Of a stretch of DNA of 64,000 nt, positions 10,776 to 21,571 are shown piece after piece. Source of the stretch: Mesocentrotus franciscanus (lineage: Eukaryota > Echinodermata > Echinoidea > Camarodonta > Strongylocentrotidae); NCBI GenBank assembly GCA_037976565.1, contig CP137679.1, positions 13,017,207 through 13,081,206 on the forward strand. The letters are read 5' to 3'. Position 1 is the stretch's first letter. Each line of letters opens with the position of its first letter. The notes under the pieces were generated by a model. It was not told the origin of the DNA. It did not search any database and worked only from the letters and a program-made list of their open reading frames with translations. Position numbers and translations under genes: made by a program.

Positions 10776-12829
10776 GACCCTATGTCCCTTTTGCAGCCAA
10801 CATCAAATTATGTAGAACTTTGCAGGATTTATGAATATGTCATGTATGTACTATCTGTGAAATTTAAACGTTAGCAGTGTCCTAATATTCAAATAATGCA
10901 AGGACAATACTGCCCTCTTTGTCCAAACTTCTAGAGAAAGCCGTACATAAACAATTGTATTCTTACCTTAACCAAAATAATTTATTATCAGAACGTCAGT
11001 CTGGATTTAGACCACTTTATTCTACAACCACATGTCTTACAGATATTACTGATTACCTTCTCGATAATATGAATTCTGGTCAGATTACTGAAACTATATT
11101 TTACGATCTTAGGAAAGCGTTTGACGTTATTCCAAATTTTTTACTTGATAAACTAATTTTCTACGGCATAAATAACACGGTGTATGAATGGTTTAAATGT
11201 TACTTAATTGGTAGACAACATTGTGTTACTATAGACAATCATTGTAGTGAGTATTTAACTGTTAAATCTGGGGTGCCACAAGGGTCAATTCTGGGCCTCC
11301 TGACTTTTTGTTTATATATCAATGATATCAATAATTTAAAATTTCATAATAATTCCAAAATATCACTCTATGCTGACGATACTGTCACTTTCAATAATTC
11401 TAATGATTTTACTGTAGTTCAAGAAAATTTACAGAATGACTTTGATTTAATATGTAAGTGGTTTGATATAAATAAGATGTATATACACCCTCAGAAAACT
11501 ATGGTGATGTCCTTTGGATCAAAAAGAAAGTTGGAGTCCCTCAATTAAATTTAATGGTAATAACTTACAGTGTGTCGAAACAATAAAATACCTAGGAGTC
11601 TTACTTGACTCTCAATTGACGTGGTTTGAACATATAAAATATATAAGTACTAAAATATCTCGTTCTATTGGATGTATTCGTCGAATAAAACGCCTAATAC
11701 TCCATAAAACTCTTTTAAACCTCTTTTTTGCATTAATTTTACCACATATAGACTATTGTTGTACTGCTTGGAGAAACCGCTCAAAGAAAAATTTATCGAA
11801 GCTGCAAAGGTTACAAAATAGATTTGCGAGATTGGTTTTAAATAAGGATTACGACACACCACAATGTACGCTTCTTACAACTTTAAATTGGCTTGGGCAA
11901 ACAAAAATTAAAATATCACTACTGCTTGTTAGTTTTTAAAATTATAAATGTCATGGCCCCAACTTATTTAAAATCAGTTATCAATTATCGCACTTCCAAC
12001 TACTGTACCCGCTATTCATTGATTTCTTTTCTTGACATCCCGTACCCCAAAACCGAATTAAAAAAAAAAATCATTCTCGTATAAAACAAGCACCCTGTTT
12101 AACAAACTTCCTTTTTCAATTCAATCAACCAAATCAATTGAAACATTTAAGCGCGGATGCCGATTGGCCAAGCATTTATTATAGTAGAATCTCCTTTCTT
12201 GTTTCCCCTTATATGTTATGTTATATATGTTTGTAATCTATATTATGTCAAACATGTCAATGTTTATTTTTTATGAATGTTATATTTTCATGTATTCCTT
12301 GTATTTATGTATATCACATGTATGTTATGTCGCCCTAGAGGGCGTACTTGGAAAGCAGTTTTTTTTTACTGAATATACCTACCCTCTATTTTAAATAAAA
12401 CTTGAATAAATAATAAATAAATAAATAAAGAAACCCGTTTACTTGCTAGACTTCACTGTCAGACACTATTGAGTGACTGATTGGCTTTTTTCTTCTTTTG
12501 TAATAACATACATAAATTGAGCTGTAAAGGGTACATGAGCATTTGTCTACATTAATAACCCACTTCTTGTAATGGCCAAAATTAAACTGATTGAATCATT
12601 GCGCAGCACAAAACGTACGACCATTCGGTACAATGGTCTGAAAATCAGACTATTAATTGCTGACCTGGTAGCACTTAAGTCGATTCGACAACTAATAGCC
12701 GATATTTTCCCACTTAAAGACATTTTCAAGCCCCCCTTTTTTTAGGGAAGTTCAACATTAGAATTATCTTTCAAATGATGTTGGAATTTAACCTTTCATT
12801 TTTTTGGCCTCAAATGGGAGATAGTACCT
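10776..12829 (+). mobile_element. TTAA MITE family M1, copy a, split by a LINE
   Basis: Left end AGACCCTATGTCCCTTTTGC follows TTAA (10772-10775). The right end ATAGTACCT precedes TTAA (12830-12833) and is the inverse of the left. The outer parts match copies at 43328-43858 (same orientation) and 63321-63858 (inverted). Only the segment after ATGCAAGGA (about 10903) to about 12430 is foreign; it is a LINE. The element has no transposase. TTAA target duplication is the hallmark of piggyBac-type transposition, but a different TTAA-using family is possible. Confidence 0.88.
10904..12430 (+). mobile_element. CR1/jockey-type LINE, 5'-truncated reverse transcriptase, nested in MITE M1a
   Basis: The reading frame enters at about 10919 with LLEKAVHKQLYSYL and shows reverse-transcriptase motifs in order: SERQSGFRP, FYDLRKAFD, SGVPQGSILG and YADDT (catalytic Asp pair). 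A frame change at about 11515-11548 moves the C-terminal part (KYLGVLLDSQLTWFEHI, LPHIDYCCTAW) to another frame, followed by a further shift near 11930. The 3' end has a short hairpin (CGCCCTAGAGGGCG, about 12331) and a TAAATAAA-type tail at 12400-12428. It is 5' truncated and dead. It starts and stops exactly inside the MITE consensus. Confidence 0.85.
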
Positions 12830-13004
12830 TTAACGGAAAAACATTATCAATTAAAAAAAATACATAATAATAAACGTTTTAAATTTAATAAACTAAAACA
12901 AATTATCAAACAAATTTAAGCAAAATTTTACACTCTAACTAACATTTTACAATTTTGATAAAAATTAAATATTATCAAAAAGATTATCCAAATTTTTTAA
13001 ATAA

Positions 13005-13140
13005 AAAAAACTTCAAAAATAGTACTCCCAACGTCGAAGTTAAATTGACTTCAATACTTTACGCACTGCGACATTTTTGCTAGCCGTAAATAGTACTTTT
13101 AGTTGAGGTACTATTTACGGCTTGGAAACAGTAAATAGTT
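13005..13140. repeat. Perfect 15-bp hairpin
   Basis: AGCCGTAAATAGTAC (13082-13096) and its exact complement (13108-13122) flank an 11-nt loop. A third partial repeat, AGTAAATAGTTC, follows at about 13130. Origin unknown; could be a MITE remnant. Confidence 0.6.
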
Positions 13141-14319
13141 CTTTTTGCAAAATATTTTTTTATTTATAATGTGACACACTTTTACCCAATCAAAAACCAA
13201 TAATTGTTTGATGCAGGATAAAATAAAGGTAATTTTCAGGGAGGTTTGCGAACACTAAACAACCTACATACAGGCTTAAGCAGCCTTTTTCCAACCTTTT
13301 TTTAAAAGTCATGGCACACTTTTTAAGAAATAAAACAGTTTCGCGTCACCCCAATCCGAAATCAAGTGCGATCTACACATGGGCACTCTTTGCTTCCAAA
13401 TTAAATCGAGAAAGAAAGGCACTCTGTCACCTTTAAAATGCTATTTCCTCATGAAATTACATACTGAAACGGTTTCTAAATTTTGTTTCTAAATTTTTCG
13501 AGCGACCAGAGCAAGCAAGCAAAAAAGAACTTTGTGATCAACACACGTGATAACATATAGAATTAAGAGTGCCGGCACCTCGCTGTAGAAAACATGAATG
13601 CAAAAATCAGTTGATGCGGTAAATTCGATGCACGAAATGAAGATATTCGGGCATGTCATTGGCCAGAATTATCCTGTTTCTTAATGTTGCGAGCGAGTGA
13701 AGCGAACGAGCGTGGTCAAAATATAATTTTGATTAAAAAAATGTAATATGTATTCAGGCAACTCGCTATTAAATAGAAGGCTTTTTGCTCAAATGTGGAG
13801 GTATTCACGCACTTCGCTGCCAGAAATCATCCTTTCTTTAAAGGTTGCGAGCAAGGAAGAGAGAAGCTCTACTACCTTTCAAATGCTATTTACCAATGAA
13901 ATTACCTACTCTAGCGGTTTCTAATACTTTGATTGCCACGAAGTCGACGTTATTCCCAAATAACGATTTTTTTTTTTGTAAAGGTATTACTAAAATTCTC
14001 TCGAGGCACCCAGGTTGAAAAATGCTGGGCTAATGAAGTGCTTCTTAGATAGCGCAAAATCTGATCAAAAAAATTATTCAATGCGCTTAATGTTCACTAA
14101 TCTGAAAACAGGTATTTCTTTGTAAAGATCAATACATTTGAGCAAAGCGTCATGTTCCCAAACTTCGCAGAAATGTGAATGTAGATCTACCTTTTTGTTT
14201 TGTTTTGTTTTTATGTTGCGAATAAAATAAAGCACTCTTTGTGAATATGTACTCGATTACCCAAATTAGGGTTAGACCTATAATTTATATAGGGCGCATT
14301 TTGTACTTGTTAAAGTATT

Positions 14320-14585
14320 GTTACGTCCTTCACCATTGCAACCACTTCAATAAAATATTAGTTTTATTCAGGGGAACCTATAATCTACAAGCTGAGCTTT
14401 TTAATAGGTTCCCCACATTTCACCTTGTATAACCTACTATTCAATACAATTAATTTCGACGTCTTTACAAAGATTTGATTATATAATGTGTTTCTTCTAG
14501 TATACCTCATTATGTTCTAATCTTGTCAATTATGTAAACTCTTTTTTGTGAAATGTGAAATAAACTTGAAACTTGAAACTTGAAA
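14320..14585 (+). mobile_element. Non-LTR retroelement 3' end with (ACTTGAA)n tail
   Basis: AT-rich sequence closing in AAATAAACTTGAAACTTGAA and one more unit at about 14560-14583. It is absent from the equivalent place of the left D1 copy, so it inserted after the duplication. No coding frame remains. Confidence 0.5.
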
Positions 14586-14730
14586 AAGGGGTCACGTACG
14601 TATTGAGGTAAATATTCTTGAAAGTAAGCTAAATAAGAGGATCATTTTTTACTCAGCGCTGACCACCATGACCTTTAGAACAGTTGTTGAAAATAAATGG
14701 CCATCACTGCGTCCACAAAACGTAACTTAC

Positions 14731-14814
14731 CAATCGCTTACTGTATTTGTAGAGATGCTTAGAAAGTCCTGCAAACGGCCACCCTTTGTGCTGCTCAGTG
14801 TATGACGTTCTGGT
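14731..14814 (-). CDS. Candidate 28-codon exon, product unknown
   Basis: On the minus strand an acceptor (GATACGGGCAG) opens an 84-nt stop-free block that ends at a strong GTAAGT donor. It would encode TEQHKGWPFAGLSKHLYKYS with short flanks. It lies in the most conserved part of the D1 duplication, but its sister at 1204-1287 has lost the acceptor and frame. No partner exons were found, and I do not recognise the peptide. It may be a false exon inside a repeat. Confidence 0.25.
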
Positions 14815-15037
14815 CTGCCCGTATCAACAGCTTTGACTCCAAGATGATGATACTGGTGGTTTTATGCAGATACCAAAACCATGGTCCATGCCAAAACACT
14901 GGTGAAAACAACATCGCGTGACAACCTATTCCATTGTGATGTAGCCATGACCCGTCGACCTCTATACCACTAACGGATGTTTTCATCTTACAAAGAGGTA
15001 AGAAACCGGATAAGATGAAAAGCTCCTTGTTTCCAGT

Positions 15038-15326
15038 GGGTGTTTCACAAAGAATAAGATCGACTTTAAGTTGGACTTAACTATGGCAGGCCATTCATGC
15101 CACTGTTTGCTCTTAAATAGCATTTACTGGCATTGGTCTCTTAGCTCAAGATCAAGAGACGTACAAATCATGGTCACAAATCTACAGAATTTACATATTT
15201 TGATAATTCATTATTGAAGGAAAAAGTATTATCTAAAGATCATATTGGTGAGAGCAAACAGTGGCATGAATGGCCTGCCATAGTTAAGTCCAACTTAAAG
15301 TCGATCTTAGTCTTTGTGAAACACCC
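15038..15326. mobile_element. MITE with ~75-bp terminal inverted repeats
   Basis: The left arm starts GGGTGTTTCACAAAGAATAA at 15038. The right arm is its near-perfect complement (about 15247-15324; one or two mismatches over about 75 bp). The sister site in the left D1 copy (around 1488) reads TTTCCAGGTCAGG without the element, so insertion after duplication is certain. CAG flanks both ends, giving a 3-bp target duplication, consistent with a PIF/Harbinger-like origin. The centre (15115-15245) has no coding capacity. Confidence 0.88.
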
Positions 15327-15999
15327 CAGGTCAGGCAAGGTCGCACTCAAGAGCGCCTGGTACTGGTTGGTATTTCGAAATGTTGTAATGGTAGGGCTCT
15401 CATTCAGAACAGCACTGAAGGTGATGGTGCTTCCCGGGGTAAGCAAAATTATTATTACTCATTGTCATTATTAAAACCCTGGATTGCTAGGGTGAATGAA
15501 TCAAGGGCTCAGGGTTTCCTGTTCAAAATGTTAAATTCCAGTTGCTCGCACCAGACTTGGAGTTGTGTGATTCTGCAACTGATTGTTGGGTGGAGAAGTG
15601 TCAATAAATGAACTGAAAGAGCTGACAACTGACATCTGATCAAGTTTGCATCAACTAGAGTATGATTATATAAAATGTGTAATGTAGGACATTAATCCTA
15701 AACCGAAAAATGAAAGCCATATATAAACGGTTGGGTCACTGAACACTGGAGAATGACGTGAAAACACGTCTTTTTTATTTTTTCACATCCGTCTCCATTC
15801 TGCTAAAAAGTTCCACATATTTTGCCTAGATTGACTAGTATAATACGACAAAGACTATGTTCTTTCTAGTAAAGCAAACAAAATACAATTTCATTATGAT
15901 TTACTATTGTGTTTTATTTTTTAAAGTAGTCAATTTATTGTTATTTTCAGCTCGTTTTCTGTGTACAATCAACGGGTCGGGTGAAAGAGCTTTAGGAAA

Positions 16000-16175
16000 G
16001 TATAAAGTATGCCGAAGTATGCGGCAGAAAGAAACTTTGCTGCAGACTTGCCGCGTGCCAGTATGACGCAGGAACAGTCTGGGGCAGAAAGAAACTTTGC
16101 TGCAAACTCGCCGCATACCAGTATGCCACAGGAACAGTATGCGGCAGATCTGCCACAGAAAAGTGGGAAATTATA
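16000..16175 (+). repeat. TATGCGGCA-type repeat array, left block
   Basis: Repeated motifs TATGCGGCAG, TTTGCTGCA and TTGCCGC, with a roughly 70-bp duplication (GGCAGAAAGAAACTTTGCTG at 16020 and 16084). Related motifs occur again at 17270-17470, on the far side of the GC-rich element. The short frames are not coding. Confidence 0.65.
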
Positions 16176-16667
16176 CAGTCTGCGGCAATATTATAGACTA
16201 TAGGCTGCCATTTTGGAGGACCAACCGACCAAGTACCATGAGGCTGCAGGTTGCGCCCAGCGTGATCTTGTCAATTCCTTGTTAGGCACTGTTATTTGTC
16301 TTTTTAGCTTAATTCTGTCAAACCAAACAATATGTAACTTGCTTCAAGTTATTACAGGTACCATGAGAGGAATTTGTTACATAACGAGGAAACTGAAGAA
16401 TTAACGGAATGTTTCAAACTTTTTTTTGTTGTGCCATGTGGTCAGGATCTTATCTTCAGCCCCACTATTAAACTCACTATTTTGTTGTAACTCTTGTGTA
16501 ATGTGTGCACATGCAGCAGCATATGGATATGTGACTCTACTCTGGACTATGTGTATGCAGTTATTGTATTTCTAGCTCTACCTCTACTTCTGTATTGTGT
16601 TAAACCCACCTTTGTAGAATTCTTGAAGCAATTTTGCCTGTTCTGTTAATAATGCAAACTTAATGCA

Positions 16668-17212
16668 ATTGCCCCGTTGACACTTGCCCGCATTTTGGTT
16701 TGCGCATAGTTTGCGCATAGACACATACTCTTGCGTGCCAATACGGGAAGTATTCGTGGTAGCGTGCGGGAGGATGCAGGCGGATGCGGGCCGTGCGTGA
16801 AATACGTGACAGAATTTTCAAAATGTTCAAAATTTTGGCACGACAATTTTGTTTGGCAACGTTCGTGAACACTTCGTGAACTATGCGCACCCTATGCGCT
16901 ACCTAGTCGTGCCAGTGCGCGCCGATGCGTGCCGATGCGTGTCCGTTGGCCTAGTGGCACGCATGTTCACGACTAGTTAACGACTAATTTGCTCACAATT
17001 TGCGCATTGGCTGCGCATACTTCCCGCGCAGTTTTCGCATGCCATGCGCATAGTCTACGAATGCGTGTCCTAGTGGTTACGCATTGCGTGAACTTTTCGT
17101 AAATTAGACGTGACCCTGCGTGCGACTGCGTGCCACGAATTGGAACGCATTGGCACGCCATAGAGCGGGGCAGTGCGGGACCAAAATGCGTGCAAGTGTC
17201 AACGAGGCAATA
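16668..17212. mobile_element. GC-rich non-autonomous DNA transposon with ~30-bp TIRs
   Basis: The left end ATTGCCCCGTTGACACTTGC is matched in inverse by the right end GCAAGTGTCAACGAGGCAAT, and the TIRs extend through CGCATTTTGG. The 545-bp interior is much more GC-rich than its surroundings and is made of TGCGCA, ATGCGTGCC and TTTGCGCAT motifs in both orientations. No transposase frame. Target duplication is not clear (AAT or longer). Family not identified. Confidence 0.75.
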
Positions 17213-17269
17213 TCTCTCCAGCAGCCTTCCTGCAAGGCTGCATACTTAACTGCCACGTACTTGCATGTT

Positions 17270-17470
17270 AAACCTTGCCGCAGACTGGGGTGGATATGAA
17301 AGAGAATGCGGCAAGGCTGCGGCAAAGTATGCAGCAAGGTTGCCACAGGTCTGCTGCAAGTATGCGGCAAGTAAGCAGCAGGTCTATATGGGATATGAAT
17401 AATCATGATGAAGAATATGCGGCGAGGTTGCGGCAAGTCTGCTGCGGGAGTATGCGGCAGGCATATTTCT
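17270..17470 (+). repeat. TATGCGGCA-type repeat array, right block
   Basis: At least eight copies of GCGGCA/GCAGCA spaced by AAGTATG, AAGGT or AAGTCTG. Together with the left block it flanks the GC-rich element; both blocks may be subterminal repeats of one larger, older element with ends near 16000 and 17475. Confidence 0.6.
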
Positions 17471-18103
17471 TTACTATGGATTATTACCATGTCACGATTC
17501 GGCATACCGCCCTCTTCTAATTTATTGTTTGAGAAAGTATTTTTCTTTAATAATAATAATAATGAACTTTACTTGTATAGCGCATATCACTAACACAAAG
17601 AAAGTCCCTATGCGCTTAGGAAAGAAGGAAATAGAGATAGGGCAGAAAAGCAATGAACATTTATGCCTGATACATGAAAATAATTAAATACAAACAACAA
17701 TAGTTTTATCTTTCCAACCATATAAGACTCGTTTTGATTGATCAATGTTATCCCCCGCGTCTCCAAGATGTAAGACCATCACATCTTTGCCGAGCATAAG
17801 TTTTTGGTGAGATGATTCAGTTTGAGAACTATGTCGCCTATAGTCTCTGTCACGGTCCACGCACTTAATACAATGGACAGATGTGGAACGATACCGGCTG
17901 CACAGAGATACAGGATAGGTTATCGACTTTAATGTGCACAGAGCATGACTGATCTTTTTTCTTCGATTTCATATAGTTAAGGTGTTTGAAGGTAAGCTAA
18001 ACGAAGATTTCCTATACTATTCTACTGATGAACTTTTTATAATCCATCTGAGGTGGTAAAAATGTCTACAATATTTTTAACAATGCAGTAAAGTCGCCAA
18101 AAC

Positions 18104-18564
18104 TTGCCCGCTATTCTCTCTCAGATTGCCAATTCCCGGCGACCGGGTAACTCTGCTCGCGAGATAGAATACATCATACTAGTCTATTCTCTGTTTTTAG
18201 CAATCGCACAACAGAAAAAATACGGTCACGTAGATCTAGATCTACACTTAAAGATTCCAAAGAATCATGGATTGAATGGTATAAATCAATTTTAAACGGA
18301 AATAGACCTACATTTCTCCATGATCATGATCATGATGATTGATACTGCGCCTATTTTGCCTAGTACTTGCACTTTTGCATTCGACCGAGTGTAACCATGC
18401 AGGGTACGGGTGAGTATCGGGCTACGCGCATGTCGTCAGGCGCAACGGCCGCTGCATGCAGCAGCAAAGATACTCGCACGCAGGTAACAGCCTTTCGCCT
18501 TTCGACTACTGACTCCATGATGACATCCCGTGATGAAATTCGTTGCAAACTAGGATCCATTTAG
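18104..18564 (+). other. Conserved but uncharacterised short frames in the duplicated block
   Basis: Two short frames (18104-18295 and 18367-18564) are preserved in the sister copy (49530-49721, 49791-49988) with only a few changes. The sequence identity of the block as a whole is just as high, so preservation does not show coding. No family recognised. Confidence 0.2.
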
Positions 18565-19184
18565 CTCCAAACATTTCGATATGAAAGGTCGAGTTCTGTG
18601 GAGAGGTAACAAAATAATTTGTGAGCGTTTTCATTGTTATTATGCAAGTGTGGAAGAACATCAGAGAAAAGAATTTTGAAAAGGATGGCTCTTAAAATGC
18701 CTTCATATTCTAAATATGACATGTAACAGCTTAAAAATGAGGTCCTCATTTTTATGCCACATATTTGTGTAGTCCCATATACTTCTTTCTATGTACAGTG
18801 CTTGTTATTTTTACTAAGACTAGGCCAAATTTCTTATCATGTTGATGATTCTTTTGAATGTTCAGATGGACAGATAAATAACGGATCGTTGCAGACAATG
18901 TTCATGAATAAGTGGCCATCTTGAACGTGCTTTATTCTGGTATTCCTCCGCCAATCGCGGCCTCATTACGAACATCAATTCAATGAACTATTGGTGTTGT
19001 TCATGCAGTACCACAACATCCCCCCCCCCCTGCGTGTACGTGACGGAAATGAACCACTAAAACAGTGTGACCCAATTTTGAAATTACAACAAGAGGAATT
19101 TACAGATATATTGCTAGAAAGATGGATTGATAGATTAAAAAATGAATAAATAAAAGATAAAAATGAATGAATGTAAGTATTGAA

Positions 19185-19215
19185 AGACTCACGTGCACAT
19201 TGGCAAATTCCAAAA
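19185..19215 (-). pseudogene. Fragment resembling SOUL-like gene exon 1 / intron 1 border
   Basis: GACTCACGTGCACATTGGC is shared with 10117-10133, which is the exon 1 donor of the SOUL-like gene on the minus strand, and GATA/AATA-rich sequence lies on the intron side in both. The match stops a few bases into the exon. The same fragment is in the sister block at about 50605-50630. Confidence 0.45.
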
Positions 19216-19378
19216 AGACAAAAACATCATCCCCCTCTATTGACAAGCCGAGACCTATTGCTTTGACTAGTCACTTTTCAAAGCTGGCGGACGCTTCGTC
19301 TGCAAGTGGCTCCTCATGCGGCGGCCTTTGCATGTAGGCTCTTTACTGTGAATGTGTTCTCGTACCAAAAGTGAACCA

Positions 19379-19650
19379 CTGGTGTCGTAGTCGAATGGTT
19401 TAAACACTTGACTGGAAATACGTAGGTCGTGGGTTCGAGCCCCGGCCCGGCACGGCACTGTAGTCTCTCCGTTAGCAAGTCATTTATCGAAATTTTCCAC
19501 TCTTCGCCCAGGTGATAAATGGTACCTGGTAGGATGTGAACGTTAATGTGATTCATCATTGGATTGGCATATGTGCGCTTATAAAGTGGTGCATGGCCCG
19601 AATACTCCCAGGGAGCGGAGCGTGTGCATTATCATGTGGGGATTAGCACT
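19379..19650 (+). mobile_element. tRNA-derived SINE family S1, with tRNA-like head
   Basis: The head carries an A-box-like TAGTCGAATGG and a B box GGGTTCGAGCCCC (19433-19445). The body follows: CAAGTCATTTATCG, CAGGTGATAAATGGTACC, GATGTGAACGTTAATG and GGGAGCGGAGCGTG. This is the best preserved head of the family here; it is duplicated at 50808-51080 as part of the block. Confidence 0.75.
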
Positions 19651-19799
19651 TGAATCTAATGACTGAGGTCATAAATGTCAAACATATGCCATTAATCTTG
19701 CATCAAACTATCAGTTACCGCTTAAGCCAGTAATTATGTGACATCAATAAAGTTTAAAATAATGATCTCGGTAATAATTATACTACTGAAAATGGTAAT

Positions 19800-19895
19800 T
19801 GATTATAATAATAATAATGATAATAATAATTGTAATAATGATAATAATAATAATAATAATGAATAATAATAATGATAATAATACAAATTTATGTA
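19800..19895 (+). repeat. AAT/ATA microsatellite, target of the 7.2-kb insertion in copy 2
   Basis: (ATA)n with TAATAATGATAATAAT. The equivalent place in copy 2 is where the A1...B2 element (51258-58434) is inserted, so this is the uninterrupted target. Confidence 0.85.
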
Positions 19896-20699
19896 TTTAT
19901 TATTATTTTAAGATTTACTATGGAATAATCATATCAAATAATTCAGCTTCATATTCTGTAAAATGGAATTTGATATTATATCTAATACCACCCTATATAC
20001 CTTGGCTTACTCATGTATTACCTCATTCATTATGTATTTTTTATCATATGTGTATGTTTATCACTGTCCTGTAATATTTTATTTATATGTTTGTATTGTA
20101 TTACTTTGTAACCAGTGGAAACCAAATTTCCTGAAAATGGATAATAAATGATTATACTTATAATAATTACAATGTAAAGCACCGGAAATACAGCGTTAAA
20201 CACTGTACAAATGTGACTGCTATTATTATTATTATATCATCTAAGAATGTTTGTTTAATCAACTGCGTGACATTGACGTCATTATTTTGATAGAACTCAA
20301 TGGAATTTCCATGTGGTATTCCCCAGCAATTGGCCCTTTTACATTGTTATGAACATGGACTTTGTATTGTGAAATAGGTAACAATTCTCTTTATTGTCTT
20401 CATGCACTATTAACCTTCTAACACTGTATCAAACTCATGCGGCATGATTAATTCGTGACGCTTCCGTGTTTGGTTTTGTGTTAATTAGTAAGTTTGTTTG
20501 TTTTTACTTATATTGGCTGATTCTCATTTCATTTTATATTGAACGGATATAACTTTTTGATAACGAATTGGATTGGAGGTAACTGATACAGCTATAGACC
20601 ATAACTTCTAGTATATCACATGGTATGATAGTTGAAAGAAAATTATTAAGATCAGGATAAACAGAAACCTATGAAAAAACTTTTTGTGCCTGTATAATG

Positions 20700-21571
20700 G
20701 TGTAGATATCCTGCGATAACACCGCATTGTCTCTGATTACAGGAAACAAGGTTGACTCTTCACTACGAAGTAAGGCAGGGGAGAAATATTGCATCTATAT
20801 ACCGGGAGGAGAGACCCGAGGGTTACGGTGATTCAGTTTGCTTTTCGCCTCCCAGGCACAGGTGACGCCATATACTTAATAATAATAATATGTTGCTACT
20901 ACTGTTCTAGTCTTTGTCGTTGAGAGCAGTTGTTGCGCCAGAACACACTACTTTCAGCGCTTGCGTACATCCACTGAGTAGCCTACTTTTCCGGTCTTCA
21001 AGTCGATCTTTGTTGATTTCGATGATGATTTCATGGTTTTCAACATATAATAATATAAACAATTATAAGGCGTAAGGAGTCTGACATTTCAGACAGCATG
21101 ATATACATCGAACACAAATAATACTTGAAAATTCTCTTGATCACTGATGAAAAATAATAGCATAGAGTCTGAAAAGGTAGACTATCCTCTCATTCGTCAT
21201 TTCCAGACAATTATGTACGGGGATTCCCCTAGTTTAGGTTCTGTCCGTTTGTATATATTTTTTTATTCTTCAATCATCTATGTCCTCCTCCCTTTTACGC
21301 ATGCACACACAGAGCGGTGTCTCCACTCATCGCGCGATCCCCCAAAACAAGCGTCGATGAGAGGCAAGGACTGTCTCCGGTTCAGCGTTGGGGGTGTGTT
21401 ATTTTCTCAGCTGATTGGGTGCGCAACACGAAAATAGTCCAGGCTGAGGACTAGGATTCCCCACTCGATGAAAAGAGCCGCAGCTAGCTAGCTTGCTTGC
21501 TGAGCTACAAATATAGCTTTGGCGCATTCCAACTTTTTATTCCAACTGTGGAACATTGAGAAGAAAGGAAT
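20700..21571 (+). promoter_or_regulatory. 5' flank / putative promoter of EXD1-like copy 1
   Basis: Matches 59290-60083 upstream of copy 2, with several indels (for example an extra roughly 70 bp around 20810-20880 in copy 1). AAATATAGC near 21508 could act as a weak TATA element, 64 bp before the ATG. A short upstream frame beginning at 21147 is kept in both copies and could be a uORF if the transcript starts above it. Transcript start unknown. Confidence 0.35.

Larger units (their letters stand above)
13370..15720. repeat. Segmental duplication D1, right copy
   Basis: Collinear with 1-3700 (see there). It contains a roughly 430-bp internal repetition: the block with AATGCTATTTNCTCATGAAATTAC occurs at 13436 and again, diverged, at 13878. 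It includes the only intact version of the shared candidate exon and a TIR insertion at 15038-15326. Confidence 0.8.
17528..19830 (+). repeat. EXD1 block, copy 1, 5' part (matches 48957-51257)
   Basis: Near-identical to 48957-51257 over about 2.3 kb, starting at GAGAAAGTATTTTTCTTTAA in both. Differences are scattered substitutions plus a short ATGATCATGATC difference near 18325. The duplicated unit then continues at 19830-22960 (equivalent to 58435-61520). A diverged third copy of the part around 18600-18870 lies at 55595-55840. Confidence 0.9.

Noticed and set aside
16009..16203. Short Ala/Gln-rich frames as a small protein
   Set aside because: Repetitive TATGCGGCA DNA gives such frames; the right array at 17.3 kb gives unrelated ones.
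18104..18564. Conserved small genes in the duplicated block
   Set aside because: Conservation equals that of surrounding non-coding DNA because the whole block is duplicated; listed only as low-confidence frames.
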